From positions 1 through 53,906 of the forward strand of contig NZ_BMSG01000042.1 of assembly GCF_014649035.1 (NCBI RefSeq): a stretch of DNA of 53,906 nt. Direction: 5' to 3'. Positions 1 to 8,362 of this stretch are shown piece after piece (position 1 is the first letter of the stretch; every line of letters begins with the position of its first letter). The position numbers were made by a program, and so were the translations under genes. The notes beneath the pieces are model-generated. The model ran no database searches and had not been told where the DNA came from. It saw nothing but the letters and a program-made list of their open reading frames with translations. Origin of the DNA: Streptomyces sindenensis. GTDB lineage: Bacteria; Actinomycetota; Actinomycetes; Streptomycetales; Streptomycetaceae.

Positions 1-576
1 GGCCTCGTCCGTTGCGCTCCACGGCCCATCACCCGATCGGTGGCCAACTCGAAGAAGCTCATTGATCTCGCCGATCAACCGCGCGGTCAGGTGAGGGTCG
101 GCCCCCGCTTGGTAGTCGCGGATCGCAGCGTCGTGGTCCGAGAATTCGTCGGGCATGTCCTGCGAGAACCAACCGCCGAGGAACTGCCCCAGCTCTCCGA
201 AGCGGGCGTGCCACTCCCAGTGGGTCTGCGGCGTGGCCGGGGGCGGTACCTCTCCGGACTCGATGCTGTGCTTGATGTGATCGGCCATCTCGGACAGCCA
301 GCTCTGGGTCCGGGACTCGGGGAGCCCGAGGTCGGGCACCGCGTAGAACTCACCGAGCCGCAGCCGGAGGCGGCCGGGTGGGTTCCGTGCGTACTCGCGC
401 AGTTGCTGTTCGGCAACGGAGAGAGCCCATGGCCTGGTGTGCCAGGTGTGCCGGAGGTAGGCCTGGAGGGCGGGCGGCATGGTGTCCGTCTCCCGGCTCT
501 CGGCGTCCTGTCCGGCGAAGGCAGCGACAACGACGTCGAGTTCGCCGTACCGACGGTCGAACTCCAGCGGCTTCAT
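1..576 (-). CDS. CdiI-like immunity protein, two-domain, 3' end outside window
   Basis: Open for 192 codons from ATG 576 to the window edge with no stop, so the C-terminus is missing. Residues about 121-176 read as a contact-dependent inhibition immunity domain (CdiI_2-like): FGELGQFLGGWFSQDMPDEF, then an acidic stretch and a terminal LIGEINELL helix. Residues 8-80 look like a diverged second copy (RYGELDVVVAAFAGQD, later a VAEQQLREYARNP helix), so the protein seems to be a tandem duplication. A GAAGGTG lies about 13 bases before the ATG. It is the last gene of a leftward toxin/immunity cluster. Immunity function is inferred from family resemblance and context; the partner toxin is not established. 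Confidence 0.7.
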   Translation of the reverse strand, partial: MKPLEFDRRYGELDVVVAAFAGQDAESRETDTMPPALQAYLRHTWHTRPWALSVAEQQLREYARNPPGRLRLRLGEFYAVPDLGLPESRTQSWLSEMADHIKHSIESGEVPPPATPQTHWEWHARFGELGQFLGGWFSQDMPDEFSDHDAAIRDYQAGADPHLTARLIGEINELLRVGHRSGDGPWSATDEA

Positions 577-670
577 GGACACTGCGGCACCTTCACAGGT
601 AGATCGGGTAAGTGGCGTGGGCGGTCTCTTTGTCGGGATAGGTGGCGGAACGGGTACGCACGAATAATCC

Positions 671-1228
671 TCAATCGATGGTGAAGCCCCAGAAGGCGCC
701 GACTTCGGTGGCTGAGAGAGCGATGACACCGCAATCCATGACGTGCTCGGTGAATCCTTCGTACGCCCCTTCCCGGCTGAACATGTCGGCGTGTGGCTTA
801 TTCCGTGCCGACACCGCATTGGTGAAGAACAGCGAATCTTCTCCGAACCGGTCCAGAACCTTGCGCGCGTGAGAGGTCAATTCTGCCTCTCGGGCGGAAA
901 AATTCGGGATCCCGTTCGTCTGGAACCACTCCGCCTGGAGGGTGACCATGATCTGCTCGGCTCCCCTTCGGGACACCGGGCACACGCCGTTGAAATAGAT
1001 CGGCGTGACGGTGCCAAAAGGACCGTTCGGGCCCGGGGGGTACGGGGCGCCGCCCGGAGCGGACACCAGCCATGGCCAACCGCGTGGATCCGCCGTCGCC
1101 AGCCGCATGACGTCGAGGGCGTCGCATCGCCAGTCGTCGTGTCGGCGCGCGCCCACGGCCGCGAACATCCCTTCCCCGAAGAGGGCGCGCAGGGAAAGGG
1201 TCCACGAGGCCTCGTCGATCCGCGTCAT
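671..1228 (-). CDS. Hypothetical 185-residue protein, probable immunity partner of the RNase A-like toxin relic
   Basis: I recognise no named family. The protein is acidic to neutral, globular and Trp-rich, with no signal peptide or membrane segment. ATG 1228 is preferred over GTG 1249 because a GAGG sits 8 bases upstream and because this ATG overlaps, as ATGA, the TGA that closes the toxin frame at 1225-1227. A 4-base overlap directly behind an RNase A-like toxin domain is the usual position of a cognate immunity gene, so I infer immunity to that RNase. The gene is intact although the toxin is broken, as expected when immunity outlives its toxin. An unrelated accessory role remains possible. 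Confidence 0.65.
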   Translation of the reverse strand: MTRIDEASWTLSLRALFGEGMFAAVGARRHDDWRCDALDVMRLATADPRGWPWLVSAPGGAPYPPGPNGPFGTVTPIYFNGVCPVSRRGAEQIMVTLQAEWFQTNGIPNFSAREAELTSHARKVLDRFGEDSLFFTNAVSARNKPHADMFSREGAYEGFTEHVMDCGVIALSATEVGAFWGFTID

Positions 1229-1944
1229 GTTCCGTACCTCGGTCTCCACACGTGCGCACTACGGGGGCGTTCGTCGTCTGGAGGGGAGAGCGCGACGAGT
1301 TGGGCCCAGGGTTTGCCCGCGAGCCAATGGTCGAACTTCCTCTGGCTGGACGGTTCGTCCAGAGCCGTCTGAGTTTATCGCTGCGCGTCCGCGAGGGTGG
1401 TGAACGTCGAGACGGCTTCGGGGTGAATGCCGGAAGGCCGGACGATCTGCTGATCCCTCAGACGCTGTTCCAGCTGCTCATCTGCCTTACCCACGTGCTT
1501 GTCCACCACATGGGCCCCGACCGTACCTTCCTGATTCGCGAGATCGAGCGGGTATTTGTGGTTGCTTTCTCGGTCGGCGCGCGGGCGCCGAAGGACTCCG
1601 CGCGTGCCGAATCCGCCCGGAACGTGGGGGCGCTGTTGTATGCCCCGTCCAGGGCTCCGTGGAGTTTGCTGAGCTCGTTGACCTGACGGCGCACGTGGTT
1701 GTTGTACGCCTCGACCGCCGAGCTCACGGATGCGCACGGCTTCCTTGGCCGCCGCGCGGTGCTTCTTCCGGTAGGCCTTCGCTGCGGGGCCCTGCCGGCG
1801 GGCCTCGATGGCGTCGACGACCGCGTCCATCCGCTGGACCTGTCTGTCCAGGTATCGCTGCATGTGGTCGAGGTCGTCGGCAAGCTTCGTCAAGTTCCTG
1901 TTGCTCACCCGCAGCCCGGGTTCCGTCGACACGCCCGCCCCCAT
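1225..1944 (-). pseudogene. Degraded WXG100-like / RNase A-like polymorphic toxin
   Basis: ATG 1944 opens a frame whose first 75 residues resemble an ESX WXG100 helical protein (LADDLDHMQRYLDRQ, then GPAAKAYRKKHR). The usual Trp of W-x-G is Arg here (EARRQGP). Homology moves to another frame near 1718-1725 (AVEAYNNHVRRQVNELSKLH), returns near 1545-1565 (PLDLANQEG, HVVDKHVGKADEQLEQRLRDQ), and meets a TAA at 1375-1377. The same frame continues past it as TQTALDEPSSQRKFDHWLAG to TGA 1225. The C-terminal part matches the bacterial CdiA-CT RNase A toxin pattern, in which AQRYTQ is usual; TAA sits exactly at that Tyr. So there are two frameshifts and one nonsense change. The short N-terminal part may reflect deletion-fusion of a WXG100 gene to a toxin tail. 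Confidence 0.75.
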
Positions 1945-2158
1945 GCTCAGTCACCGCTCAACTGATCAAACATGCTCAACTTGCGCACTTTAACAAAGGG
2001 GAATAGCCATTAGCTGGGGGGTTTACTTGTCATGAGGGGTGCGTTCTCGTCACTCTCCTGCGGTTCCCGCCGCTCAGTCCACACGCCGATGCGAGGTTGT
2101 CACACAGGAACAGCTTCGCGGTGACACGTGAGCCCCTCCGGCGACGTACGCTCCCCGC

Positions 2159-2680
2159 ATGGACAGCGCAGAGTACGAGCGAAAGATCGCGCACCGCTTC
2201 GCCGCCTTCGACCAGGACGGCAACGGCTACATCGATCGCGCCGATTTCAATGCCGCAGCCGCCCGTCTGCTCACCGAGTTCGGGACGACGGCCCGCTGCG
2301 ACAAGGGGCAGGCCCTCTACACCGGGGCCGAGGCCTTCTGGCAGGGCATGGCGGGGATCGCCGATGTGGACGGGGACCAGCGGGTCACCCGTGAGGAGTT
2401 CGTGGGCGGGGCGGTGAAGCGGCTGCGGGACAGTCCCGAGCGGTTCGCCGAGATCGCCCGGCCGTTCCTGCGGGCGGTCATCGCGGTCGCGGACGGTGGG
2501 AACGACGGCAGAGCGTCGGTGGCGAACGTGGAGCGGGCGCTCCGGGTCCTCGGGGCCAGCGCCGAGATCGCGGGGGTCGCCGCCCAGAGCCTGGACACCG
2601 ACCGGGACGGGAAGGTCGCGGAGAGCGATGTGGTGTCGGCGCTCGCCGTGTACTTCACGGTGATCGAGCCCGACGCGTAG
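2159..2680 (+). CDS. EF-hand calcium-binding protein (calerythrin-like)
   Basis: 173-residue cytosolic protein with four EF-hand positions: loop 1 at residues 18-29 (DQDGNGYIDRAD), loop 2 at 69-80 (DVDGDQRVTREE), a degenerate loop 3 near 112-123, and loop 4 at 146-157 (DTDRDGKVAESD). The three good loops carry acidic residues at positions 1, 3, 5 and 12 or close equivalents, so Ca2+ binding is likely. Length and four-hand layout match the calerythrin/CabC-type sarcoplasmic-like calcium-binding proteins of actinomycetes, thought to buffer or sense calcium. It stands alone, convergent with the ligase gene to its right; a strong hairpin lies between them. No signal peptide or membrane segment is seen. 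Confidence 0.9.
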   Translation: MDSAEYERKIAHRFAAFDQDGNGYIDRADFNAAAARLLTEFGTTARCDKGQALYTGAEAFWQGMAGIADVDGDQRVTREEFVGGAVKRLRDSPERFAEIARPFLRAVIAVADGGNDGRASVANVERALRVLGASAEIAGVAAQSLDTDRDGKVAESDVVSALAVYFTVIEPDA

Positions 2681-2688
2681 CCGCTCCC

Positions 2689-2725
2689 GGCGTTACGGGG
2701 ACGGCGCACCCGCCCCCGTAACGCC
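2689..2725. terminator. Bidirectional terminator hairpin
   Basis: Perfect 12-base arms GGCGTTACGGGG (2689-2700) and CCCCGTAACGCC (2714-2725) with a 13-base loop, between the convergent ends of the EF-hand gene (2680) and the acyl-CoA ligase gene (2730). No U tract, as is common in Streptomyces. Confidence 0.8.
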
Positions 2726-2729
2726 TCCC

Positions 2730-4301
2730 TCAGCCGCCGAACCGTTCCCGCAGCCTGTACTTGAGCACCTTGCGCAGCGTCTCGTTGCGGGGCAGGGCGT
2801 CCACCAGCTCCACCTGCTCGGGGAGCTTGTGGCGGGCGAGCCCCGCGCCGAGCAGATGGGCGGAGAGCTCGGCCGACGTCAACGGCGGGGCGCCCGGAGG
2901 CTGTTCGATCACCGCGCAGACCCGTTCGCCGCGCTCCGGATCGGGCAGGCCGATCACCGCCGCGTCGGCCACCCCCGGGTGGGTGTGGAGCAGGTCCTCG
3001 ATCTCCTTGGCGGAGATGTTCTCGCCCTTGCGGATGATGATGTCCTTCAGCCGCCCGGTGAGCGTGAGGTGTCCGCTCTCCCGGAGGAGGCCCACGTCCC
3101 CGGTGATCAGGAACCCCTCGGCGTCGAAGGCCCCGGCGGAAGCGGCGGTGTCCAGATAGCCCCGGCAGACCGCCTCCCCGCGCAGCCGTACCTCGCCCTC
3201 CACGCCGTACGGCAGCGGCTTGCCGTGCTCGTCGGTGATCCGGATGTCCATGCCCGCGGGAGGCCGGCCCTCCGTCGTGGCGAGGTTCTCCGCCGTGTCG
3301 TCCGGGGCGCCCATGGTGATCATCGGGACCTCGGTCATGCCGTAGCCGTGGGTGAGCTGGACCCCCATCTCCCGCACCACCGCGTGGTAGACCTCCGGCG
3401 GCTTCGGCGCCCCGCCGCCCGCGAGGAGGCGGAGGGACGGGATCAGCGGGTGGTCCGGGTCCTTGCGCTGCTCGGCCAGGAACATCGTGTAGAACGCCGT
3501 CGAGCCACCCGCCACGGTCACCCCGTGGCGCCGGTACTCCGCCAGCGCGTCCGGCAGCGCGAACTGCTCGAACATCACCGCCGGGAACCCGTACAGCAGC
3601 AGCATCACCGTGTAGTCGGGCCCGGCGACATGGGCGTACGGGAACGCCATCGAGCCCACGTCGTCCGCCTCCGGCCGCAGCGCGTGGGCGAGGCAGGAGC
3701 CGCCCGCGATCAGGGAGCGGTCGGTGTGCAGGACGCCCTTGGGGTCGGACGTGGTGCCCGAGGTCCAGTAGATCCAGCGGACCTCCTCGCCGGAGGCCGG
3801 CTCCGGCGGGGGCGGCAGGAGCGCCGGGTCGCCGTCGGGGAGGACGTCGTACGCCTCGAAGACGCGCGGCGGGTCCGGGAGTCCGGCGGCGATCCGCTCG
3901 GCCATCGCGGTGTGGTCGAAGCCCCGCCAGGTGCCCGGCACGGCGAAGAACGCCGCCCCCGACTCCCTGAGCGCGAACCGCACTTCGCGGTCCCGGTAGA
4001 ACGGGATGACGGGAGACTGCACCGCCCCGAGCCGGGTCAGGGCGAAGGAGAGCAGGGCCGTCTCCAGCCGGGTCGGCAGCTGCCAGGCGACGACGGTCCC
4101 CGCCCGCACGCCCATCCCGTACAGCCCGGCGGCCACCCGCTCCGCGCGGTCCCGCAGTTCGCCGAAGGTCAGGGTCCTCTCCTCCTGGAGCAGGACCGGG
4201 CGGTCGGGGGTGAGGGCGGCGCGGGCCCCGATCAGCTCCCAGAAGGTGCGGGAGGCGCCCAGGGTGCGGGCGAGCGCGGTCACGTCGTTCACGGCGGTCA
4301 C
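2730..4301 (-). CDS. Acyl-CoA ligase (ANL superfamily, FadD/cyclohexanecarboxylate-CoA ligase-like)
   Basis: 523-residue AMP-forming ligase that activates a carboxylic acid with ATP to an acyl-AMP and then to the CoA thioester. Motifs in order: P-loop-like YWTSGTTSDPKG (residue about 180), GYGMTEVPM (about 335), TGDVG and LTGRLKDIIIRKGENIS in the hinge, and the C-terminal lysine context NETLRKVLKYRL. Overall pattern resembles FadD3/AliA-type ligases acting on cyclic or bulky acids rather than long-chain FadD; that is inference. Divergent from the amidohydrolase-ACAD operon; operator CTGACGGCCGGTCAG at 4317-4331 ends 15 bases before its ATG. Its position in the regulon suggests substrate entry. 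Confidence 0.9.
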   Translation of the reverse strand: MTAVNDVTALARTLGASRTFWELIGARAALTPDRPVLLQEERTLTFGELRDRAERVAAGLYGMGVRAGTVVAWQLPTRLETALLSFALTRLGAVQSPVIPFYRDREVRFALRESGAAFFAVPGTWRGFDHTAMAERIAAGLPDPPRVFEAYDVLPDGDPALLPPPPEPASGEEVRWIYWTSGTTSDPKGVLHTDRSLIAGGSCLAHALRPEADDVGSMAFPYAHVAGPDYTVMLLLYGFPAVMFEQFALPDALAEYRRHGVTVAGGSTAFYTMFLAEQRKDPDHPLIPSLRLLAGGGAPKPPEVYHAVVREMGVQLTHGYGMTEVPMITMGAPDDTAENLATTEGRPPAGMDIRITDEHGKPLPYGVEGEVRLRGEAVCRGYLDTAASAGAFDAEGFLITGDVGLLRESGHLTLTGRLKDIIIRKGENISAKEIEDLLHTHPGVADAAVIGLPDPERGERVCAVIEQPPGAPPLTSAELSAHLLGAGLARHKLPEQVELVDALPRNETLRKVLKYRLRERFGG

Positions 4302-4316
4302 GGGGATCCCTCCGAA

Positions 4317-4331
4317 CTGACGGCCGGTCAG
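4317..4331. promoter_or_regulatory. Regulon operator CTGACGGCCGGTCAG
   Basis: Copy of the 15-bp palindrome CTGACG-N3-CGTCAG, 15 bases upstream of the acyl-CoA ligase ATG (4301). Arms CTGAC/GTCAG are perfect. Confidence 0.8.
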
Positions 4332-4406
4332 ATATTGCGCAGAGCGTAGGGCTCCGCGCCTTGTCGGTCCAGAGGTGCGGGGCTAGCCTGAAGGCCGCGA
4401 TCTGAT

Positions 4407-4421
4407 CTGACGGGCCATCAG
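4407..4421. promoter_or_regulatory. Regulon operator CTGACGGGCCATCAG
   Basis: Second copy in the same divergent intergenic region, 55 bases upstream of the amidohydrolase ATG (4477). One arm reads ATCAG instead of GTCAG. Confidence 0.75.
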
Positions 4422-4476
4422 AAAGCATCTCGCGGGCGGTCGGTCCGCCGGGTGCGCGGAGGGGACGGCACACACC

Positions 4477-5676
4477 ATGACGGACACGGAACTGCCTCGG
4501 ATCGTCAGCGTCGACGACCATGTGATCGAGCCCGCGCACCTCTTCTCCACCTGGCTCCCCGCGAAGTACCGCGAGCGCGGACCCCAGCCGCTCACGGAGG
4601 GCATCGGGGAGCTGGCGTACACGGGCGGGAAGTACGTCATCACGATGGACCCGGACGGGCCGCCCGCCGACTGGTGGATCTACGAGGACCTGAGGTTCCC
4701 GTACAAGCGGAACATCGCCGCCGTCGGCTTCGACCGCGACGACATGACCCTGGAGGGCATCACCCGGGCGGAGATGCGCCCCGGCTGCTGGGACCCTGCC
4801 GAACGCCTCAAGGACATGGATCTCAACCACGTCGAGGCGTCCCTCTGCTTCCCGACCTTCCCGCGATTCTGCGGGCAGACCTTCGCCGAGGGGCACGACA
4901 AGGAGGTCGCCCTGGCCTGTGTGCGCGCCTACAACGACTGGATGGTCGAGGAGTGGTGCGGGGACAGCGGCGGCCGGCTGATCCCGCTCTGCATCATCCC
5001 GCTCTGGGACATCGGCCTCGCGGTCGCCGAGATCAAGCGGAACGCGGCGAGGGGTGTCCGCGCGGTCACCTTCTCCGAGCTCCCCACCCACCTCGGGCTC
5101 CCGTCCATCCACACCGGCCACTGGGACCCGTTCTTCGCCGCATGCCAGGAGACCGGCACCGTCGTCAACATGCACATCGGGTCCAGCTCGCAGATGCCCG
5201 CCGCGTCCCCCGACGCCCCGCCCGCCGTGCAGGCCTCGCTCTCCTTCAACAACGCGATGGCCTCGATGATGGACTTCCTCTTCAGCGGGGTGCTGGTGAG
5301 GTTCCCGACGCTGAAACTGGCGTACAGCGAGGGGCAGATGGGGTGGATCCCGTACGCCCTGGAGCGCGCCGACGACGTGTGGGAGGAGCACCGGGCGTGG
5401 GGCGGGGTGCGCGATCTGATCCCCGAGCCGCCCTCCACGTACTACTACCGGCAGATGTTCTGCTGCTTCTTCCGCGACAAGCACGGGATCGCGTCGCTGG
5501 ACGTCGTCGGCCGCGACAACGCCACCTTCGAGACCGACTACCCGCACGTGGACTCGACCTTCCCGCACACCAAGGAGGTCGCCCTCGACCACGTCAAGGG
5601 ACTGGACGCGGAGACCGTCCACAAACTGATGCGCGGAAACGCGATCCGGATGCTCGGCCTGGACCTGGACAAGTAG
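4477..5676 (+). CDS. Amidohydrolase-2 family metal-dependent hydrolase
   Basis: 399-residue TIM-barrel hydrolase/decarboxylase of the amidohydrolase_2 group (ACMSD/gamma-resorcylate decarboxylase relatives). The N-terminal SVDDHVIEP is the strand-1 metal/activation motif. Further marks are MHIGSSS near residue 230, the YSEGQMGWIPYALERAD stretch, and ETDYPHVDSTFP near 350, where the family's catalytic Asp lies. Such proteins are common in actinobacterial catabolic clusters for steroids and cyclic acids, usually with unproven reactions. It leads an operon with two ACAD subunit genes; operator copy at 4407-4421 lies upstream. Hydrolysis or decarboxylation of a ring-derived intermediate is inference. 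Confidence 0.88.
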   Translation: MTDTELPRIVSVDDHVIEPAHLFSTWLPAKYRERGPQPLTEGIGELAYTGGKYVITMDPDGPPADWWIYEDLRFPYKRNIAAVGFDRDDMTLEGITRAEMRPGCWDPAERLKDMDLNHVEASLCFPTFPRFCGQTFAEGHDKEVALACVRAYNDWMVEEWCGDSGGRLIPLCIIPLWDIGLAVAEIKRNAARGVRAVTFSELPTHLGLPSIHTGHWDPFFAACQETGTVVNMHIGSSSQMPAASPDAPPAVQASLSFNNAMASMMDFLFSGVLVRFPTLKLAYSEGQMGWIPYALERADDVWEEHRAWGGVRDLIPEPPSTYYYRQMFCCFFRDKHGIASLDVVGRDNATFETDYPHVDSTFPHTKEVALDHVKGLDAETVHKLMRGNAIRMLGLDLDK

Positions 5677-5686
5677 GCGGCGGGCC

Positions 5687-6844
5687 GTGGATCTCGCGTA
5701 CACGGAGGCCGAGGAGGAGTTCCGGGGCCGGTTGCGGGAGTGGCTGGCCGCCGTCCTCCCCGGCCTGACCGCCAAGCCTCCGCCCGACGACTGGCCCGCG
5801 CGCCGGGCGTACGACACCACCTGGCAGCGGATGCTGTACGACGCCGGGTACGCGGGTCTGCACTGGCCGGTGGACGCGGGCGGGCAGGGGGCCACCCCGA
5901 CCCAGCACCTGATCTTCCTGGAGGAGACGGAGAGGGCGGGAGCCCCCTACGTCGGGGCGAACTTCGTCGGCCTGCTGCACGCGGGGCCCACGATCGCCGC
6001 CGAGGGCACGGCCGGACAGCGGGCCCGCTGGCTGCCCCCGGTGCTGCGCGGCGAGGAGATCTGGTGCCAGGGGTTCAGCGAGCCGGACGCGGGCTCCGAC
6101 CTGGCGGCCCTGCGGACGCGGGCGGTGCGCGACGGGGACGACTACGTGGTCACCGGCCAGAAGATCTGGACCTCCCACGCCGAGGTCGCCGACTGGTGCG
6201 AACTGCTGGTGCGGACCGACCCGGACGCGCCGAAGCACCGCGGGATCAGCTGGCTCGCCATGCCGATGGACGCCCCCGGGATCACGGTCCGGCCGCTGCG
6301 GACGCTCGCCGGGTCCACCGAGTTCGCCGAGGTCTTCCTCGACGAGGTCCGGGTGCCGGCCTCCTGCCGGGTCGGGGCGGAGAACGACGGCTGGCGCGTC
6401 ACCATGGTCACCCTCTCCTTCGAACGCGGCACCGCCTTCGTCGGCGAGGTCGTCGCCTGCCGCCGCACCCTGGAGGCGCTCGCCGACGAGGCCCGGCGGA
6501 CGGGCCGATGGGACGACCCGGTCCTGCGGCGGAGGCTGGGCCGCCTGAACGCGCAATTCCGGGCCCTGTGGCGGCTCACGCAGGCGAACGTCAGCGAGTC
6601 GCAGCGCACGGGCGGGGTCCCCGGCGTCGGCGGCTCGGTCTTCAAGCTGCGCTACTCCGGGCTCCGCCAGGAGCTGTGCGAGGCGGCGGCGGAGGTGCTG
6701 GGCGCGGCGGACGCCTTCGACCTGGACCGGGACGAGGTCCTGGACCGGCTGTCCTCCCTCTCGTACACCATCGCCGCCGGCACCTCGCAGATCCAGCGCG
6801 ACATCGTCGCCGAGCGCATCCTCGGCCTGCCGAAGGGGCGCTGA
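5687..6844 (+). CDS. Acyl-CoA dehydrogenase subunit, FAD-binding type (FadE)
   Basis: 385 residues, GTG start 10 bases after the amidohydrolase stop. Flavoprotein introducing an alpha,beta double bond into an acyl-CoA. ACAD N-terminal, middle and C-terminal domains are recognisable: WCQGFSEPDAGSDLAALRTRA and GQKIWTSHAEVADWC (FAD and substrate contacts, residues about 125-165), and the C-terminal IAAGTSQIQRDIVAERILGLPKG motif region that binds FAD across subunits. This is the alpha-type partner of the heteromeric (alpha2beta2) ACADs known from mycobacterial steroid side-chain degradation. The next gene, 7 bases downstream, is a beta-type partner, so the two probably form one enzyme. Confidence 0.93.
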   Translation: MDLAYTEAEEEFRGRLREWLAAVLPGLTAKPPPDDWPARRAYDTTWQRMLYDAGYAGLHWPVDAGGQGATPTQHLIFLEETERAGAPYVGANFVGLLHAGPTIAAEGTAGQRARWLPPVLRGEEIWCQGFSEPDAGSDLAALRTRAVRDGDDYVVTGQKIWTSHAEVADWCELLVRTDPDAPKHRGISWLAMPMDAPGITVRPLRTLAGSTEFAEVFLDEVRVPASCRVGAENDGWRVTMVTLSFERGTAFVGEVVACRRTLEALADEARRTGRWDDPVLRRRLGRLNAQFRALWRLTQANVSESQRTGGVPGVGGSVFKLRYSGLRQELCEAAAEVLGAADAFDLDRDEVLDRLSSLSYTIAAGTSQIQRDIVAERILGLPKGR

Positions 6845-6851
6845 GGCCACC

Positions 6852-7955
6852 GTGGACTTCCAGCTCTCGGACGACCAGCGGGCCCTGCGGTCCGGTATGC
6901 GCGACCTGCTCGGCGCGGTCTTCGGCCCCGGCCGGCTGCGGGCGGCGGTGGAGCGGGACGGGGTCCTGGACCGGTCGCTGTGGCGGGAGCTGGGGGCGGC
7001 CGGGTTCTTCGCGCTGCGGCTGCCGGAGGACGCGGGCGGGGTGGGCCTCGGGCTGCCCGAGGCCGTGCTGCTCTTCGAGGAGACGGGCCGGGCGCTGCTG
7101 CCGGGCCCGCTGGTCGCCACGCACCTGGCGGCGGGCCGGGTGGAGGGGGCCGCCGAGGGCGAGGCGGTGGTGACGGCCGTGGACGCGGACCTGCCGGTGG
7201 CGCACCTGGCGGAGGCGGACGCGGTGCTGGTGGGGGCCGAGCCGCTCGCGGGGGAGCCGCTGACCGGGGAGGCGCTGCGCGCCTTCGTGGCCGCCGCCCG
7301 GCCCGTACGGTCGATGGACCCGCTCACCCCGCTGCACCGCGCTCCGGCGGGTACGGCAGCGGCGGCGGGGCGCGTGTCGGCGGCGGAGGGGTCCCGGGCG
7401 GCTTCGGAGCGCACGCGGGCGGATACGCGACGTGCCCCGGCCGCGACGGAGCGCACTCCGGCGCACGCCGGGCGGTTCCACTGCGAGGCCACGCTGCTCA
7501 CCGCCGCCGAGCAGCTCGGCAGCGCCGTCCGGACCACCGAGGCGGCCGTTCAACACGCCGGGAGCCGCCAGCAGTTCGGATCGCCCATCGGATCGTTCCA
7601 GGCGGTCAAACATCTCTGCGCCGACATGCTCGCCCGCACCGAACCGGCCCGCGCCGCCGTGTACGCGGCAGCCGTGACCGGCGACCCGGTGGAGATCGCG
7701 GCGGCGAAACTCCTTGCCGACGAGGCGGCCGTCCGCAACGCCCGCGACTGCCTCCAGATCCACGGCGGGATGGGCTTCACCTGGGAGGCAGATGTTCACC
7801 TCCACCTGAAACGGGCCTGGATCCGGGCCGCCTCCTGGCTCTCCGGGGCCGGTGCCGAGGAGCTGCTGGCCGCCGATCTGGGGGCGGCGGGGCGGCTTCG
7901 GCGCAGCTCGACGGCGTACGGACGGCGGGCCCCGGAAGCAGGGGGCGGAGGGTGA
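6852..7955 (+). CDS. Acyl-CoA dehydrogenase partner subunit (FadE, HGGxGFTWE type)
   Basis: 367 residues, GTG start, directly behind the alpha-type ACAD gene. The C-terminal half carries SRQQFGSPIGSFQAVKH and LQIHGGMGFTWEADVHLHLKRAW, characteristic of the beta-type subunit of alpha2beta2 acyl-CoA dehydrogenases. The middle domain is short and partly replaced by an Ala/Arg/Thr-rich low-complexity stretch (residues about 160-205, translated from 7330-7470), so the beta-barrel domain looks eroded. That fits a subunit needing its partner for a complete active site. Last gene of the operon under the 4407 operator. Assignment to family is firm; substrate is unknown. Confidence 0.9.
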   Translation: MDFQLSDDQRALRSGMRDLLGAVFGPGRLRAAVERDGVLDRSLWRELGAAGFFALRLPEDAGGVGLGLPEAVLLFEETGRALLPGPLVATHLAAGRVEGAAEGEAVVTAVDADLPVAHLAEADAVLVGAEPLAGEPLTGEALRAFVAAARPVRSMDPLTPLHRAPAGTAAAAGRVSAAEGSRAASERTRADTRRAPAATERTPAHAGRFHCEATLLTAAEQLGSAVRTTEAAVQHAGSRQQFGSPIGSFQAVKHLCADMLARTEPARAAVYAAAVTGDPVEIAAAKLLADEAAVRNARDCLQIHGGMGFTWEADVHLHLKRAWIRAASWLSGAGAEELLAADLGAAGRLRRSSTAYGRRAPEAGGGG

Positions 7956-8332
7956 CGCAGCGCATCCGCCCGGTGGCGATACCGGGTTGTGTCCTTTGCG
8001 TGATTCGTCACCGGGTGGAGTCGGGGCCCGGCTCGGGTACGCTCCGTGGGATGCGAGTGGTTCTGGAACCGGGTGATCCGGGGGCGGCCTGTGCGGCGGC
8101 TCCGGTCCGGAGCGAGGGCTCTCGCCGGAGATGTGCCGGGCCTGCCCGAAGAGCGTTTCTCGCAGTCTCTGCGCGCTCCTGTTCGACTCTCCGCAGCGTG
8201 CGTCGCACAGTATGCACCACGCGTACTCCTTCGCGCTGGAATATGCCCGAAGCGCTTGTTGCGGTGACTGTACGTCAACCATGCTGTCGCGTAAGGGAAT
8301 CACGTTCCGTGACCCTGAGGAGGCGCGAGGCG
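7956..8332. other. 377-base non-coding stretch before the RsbW-like gene
   Basis: No protein-like frame was found. It holds a small inverted repeat GTGA-TTCG-TCAC near 8001-8012 and the promoter region for the ATPase gene. The last part leads into a strong Shine-Dalgarno (GGAGG, 8319-8323) that serves a short upstream reading frame rather than the ATPase start. Confidence 0.5.
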
Positions 8333-8359
8333 ATGTGTCCGCCGGTTCGGATGGTGTGA
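8333..8359 (+). CDS. Possible 8-residue leader peptide (MCPPVRMV)
   Basis: ATG 8333 is preceded by GGAGG at 8319-8323 (9-base spacing), by far the best ribosome site in this region. The frame reads MCPPVRMV and stops at TGA 8357-8359, three bases before the GTG (8363) of the ATPase gene, which itself has only a weak ribosome site. This arrangement suggests translational coupling. The peptide sequence itself shows no recognised signal; a chance frame cannot be excluded. Confidence 0.4.
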   Translation: MCPPVRMV

Positions 8360-8362
8360 GCG

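Noticed and set aside
2317..5895. 1192-codon open frame on the minus strand
   Set aside because: It spans the acyl-CoA ligase and amidohydrolase in other frames; the translation is Arg/Gly/Pro-rich with no domain pattern. Shadow of high-GC codon bias.
5594..8303. Long minus-strand frames opposite the ACAD genes
   Set aside because: Composition is Arg/Ala/Ser-rich and the plus-strand genes have clear ACAD motifs.
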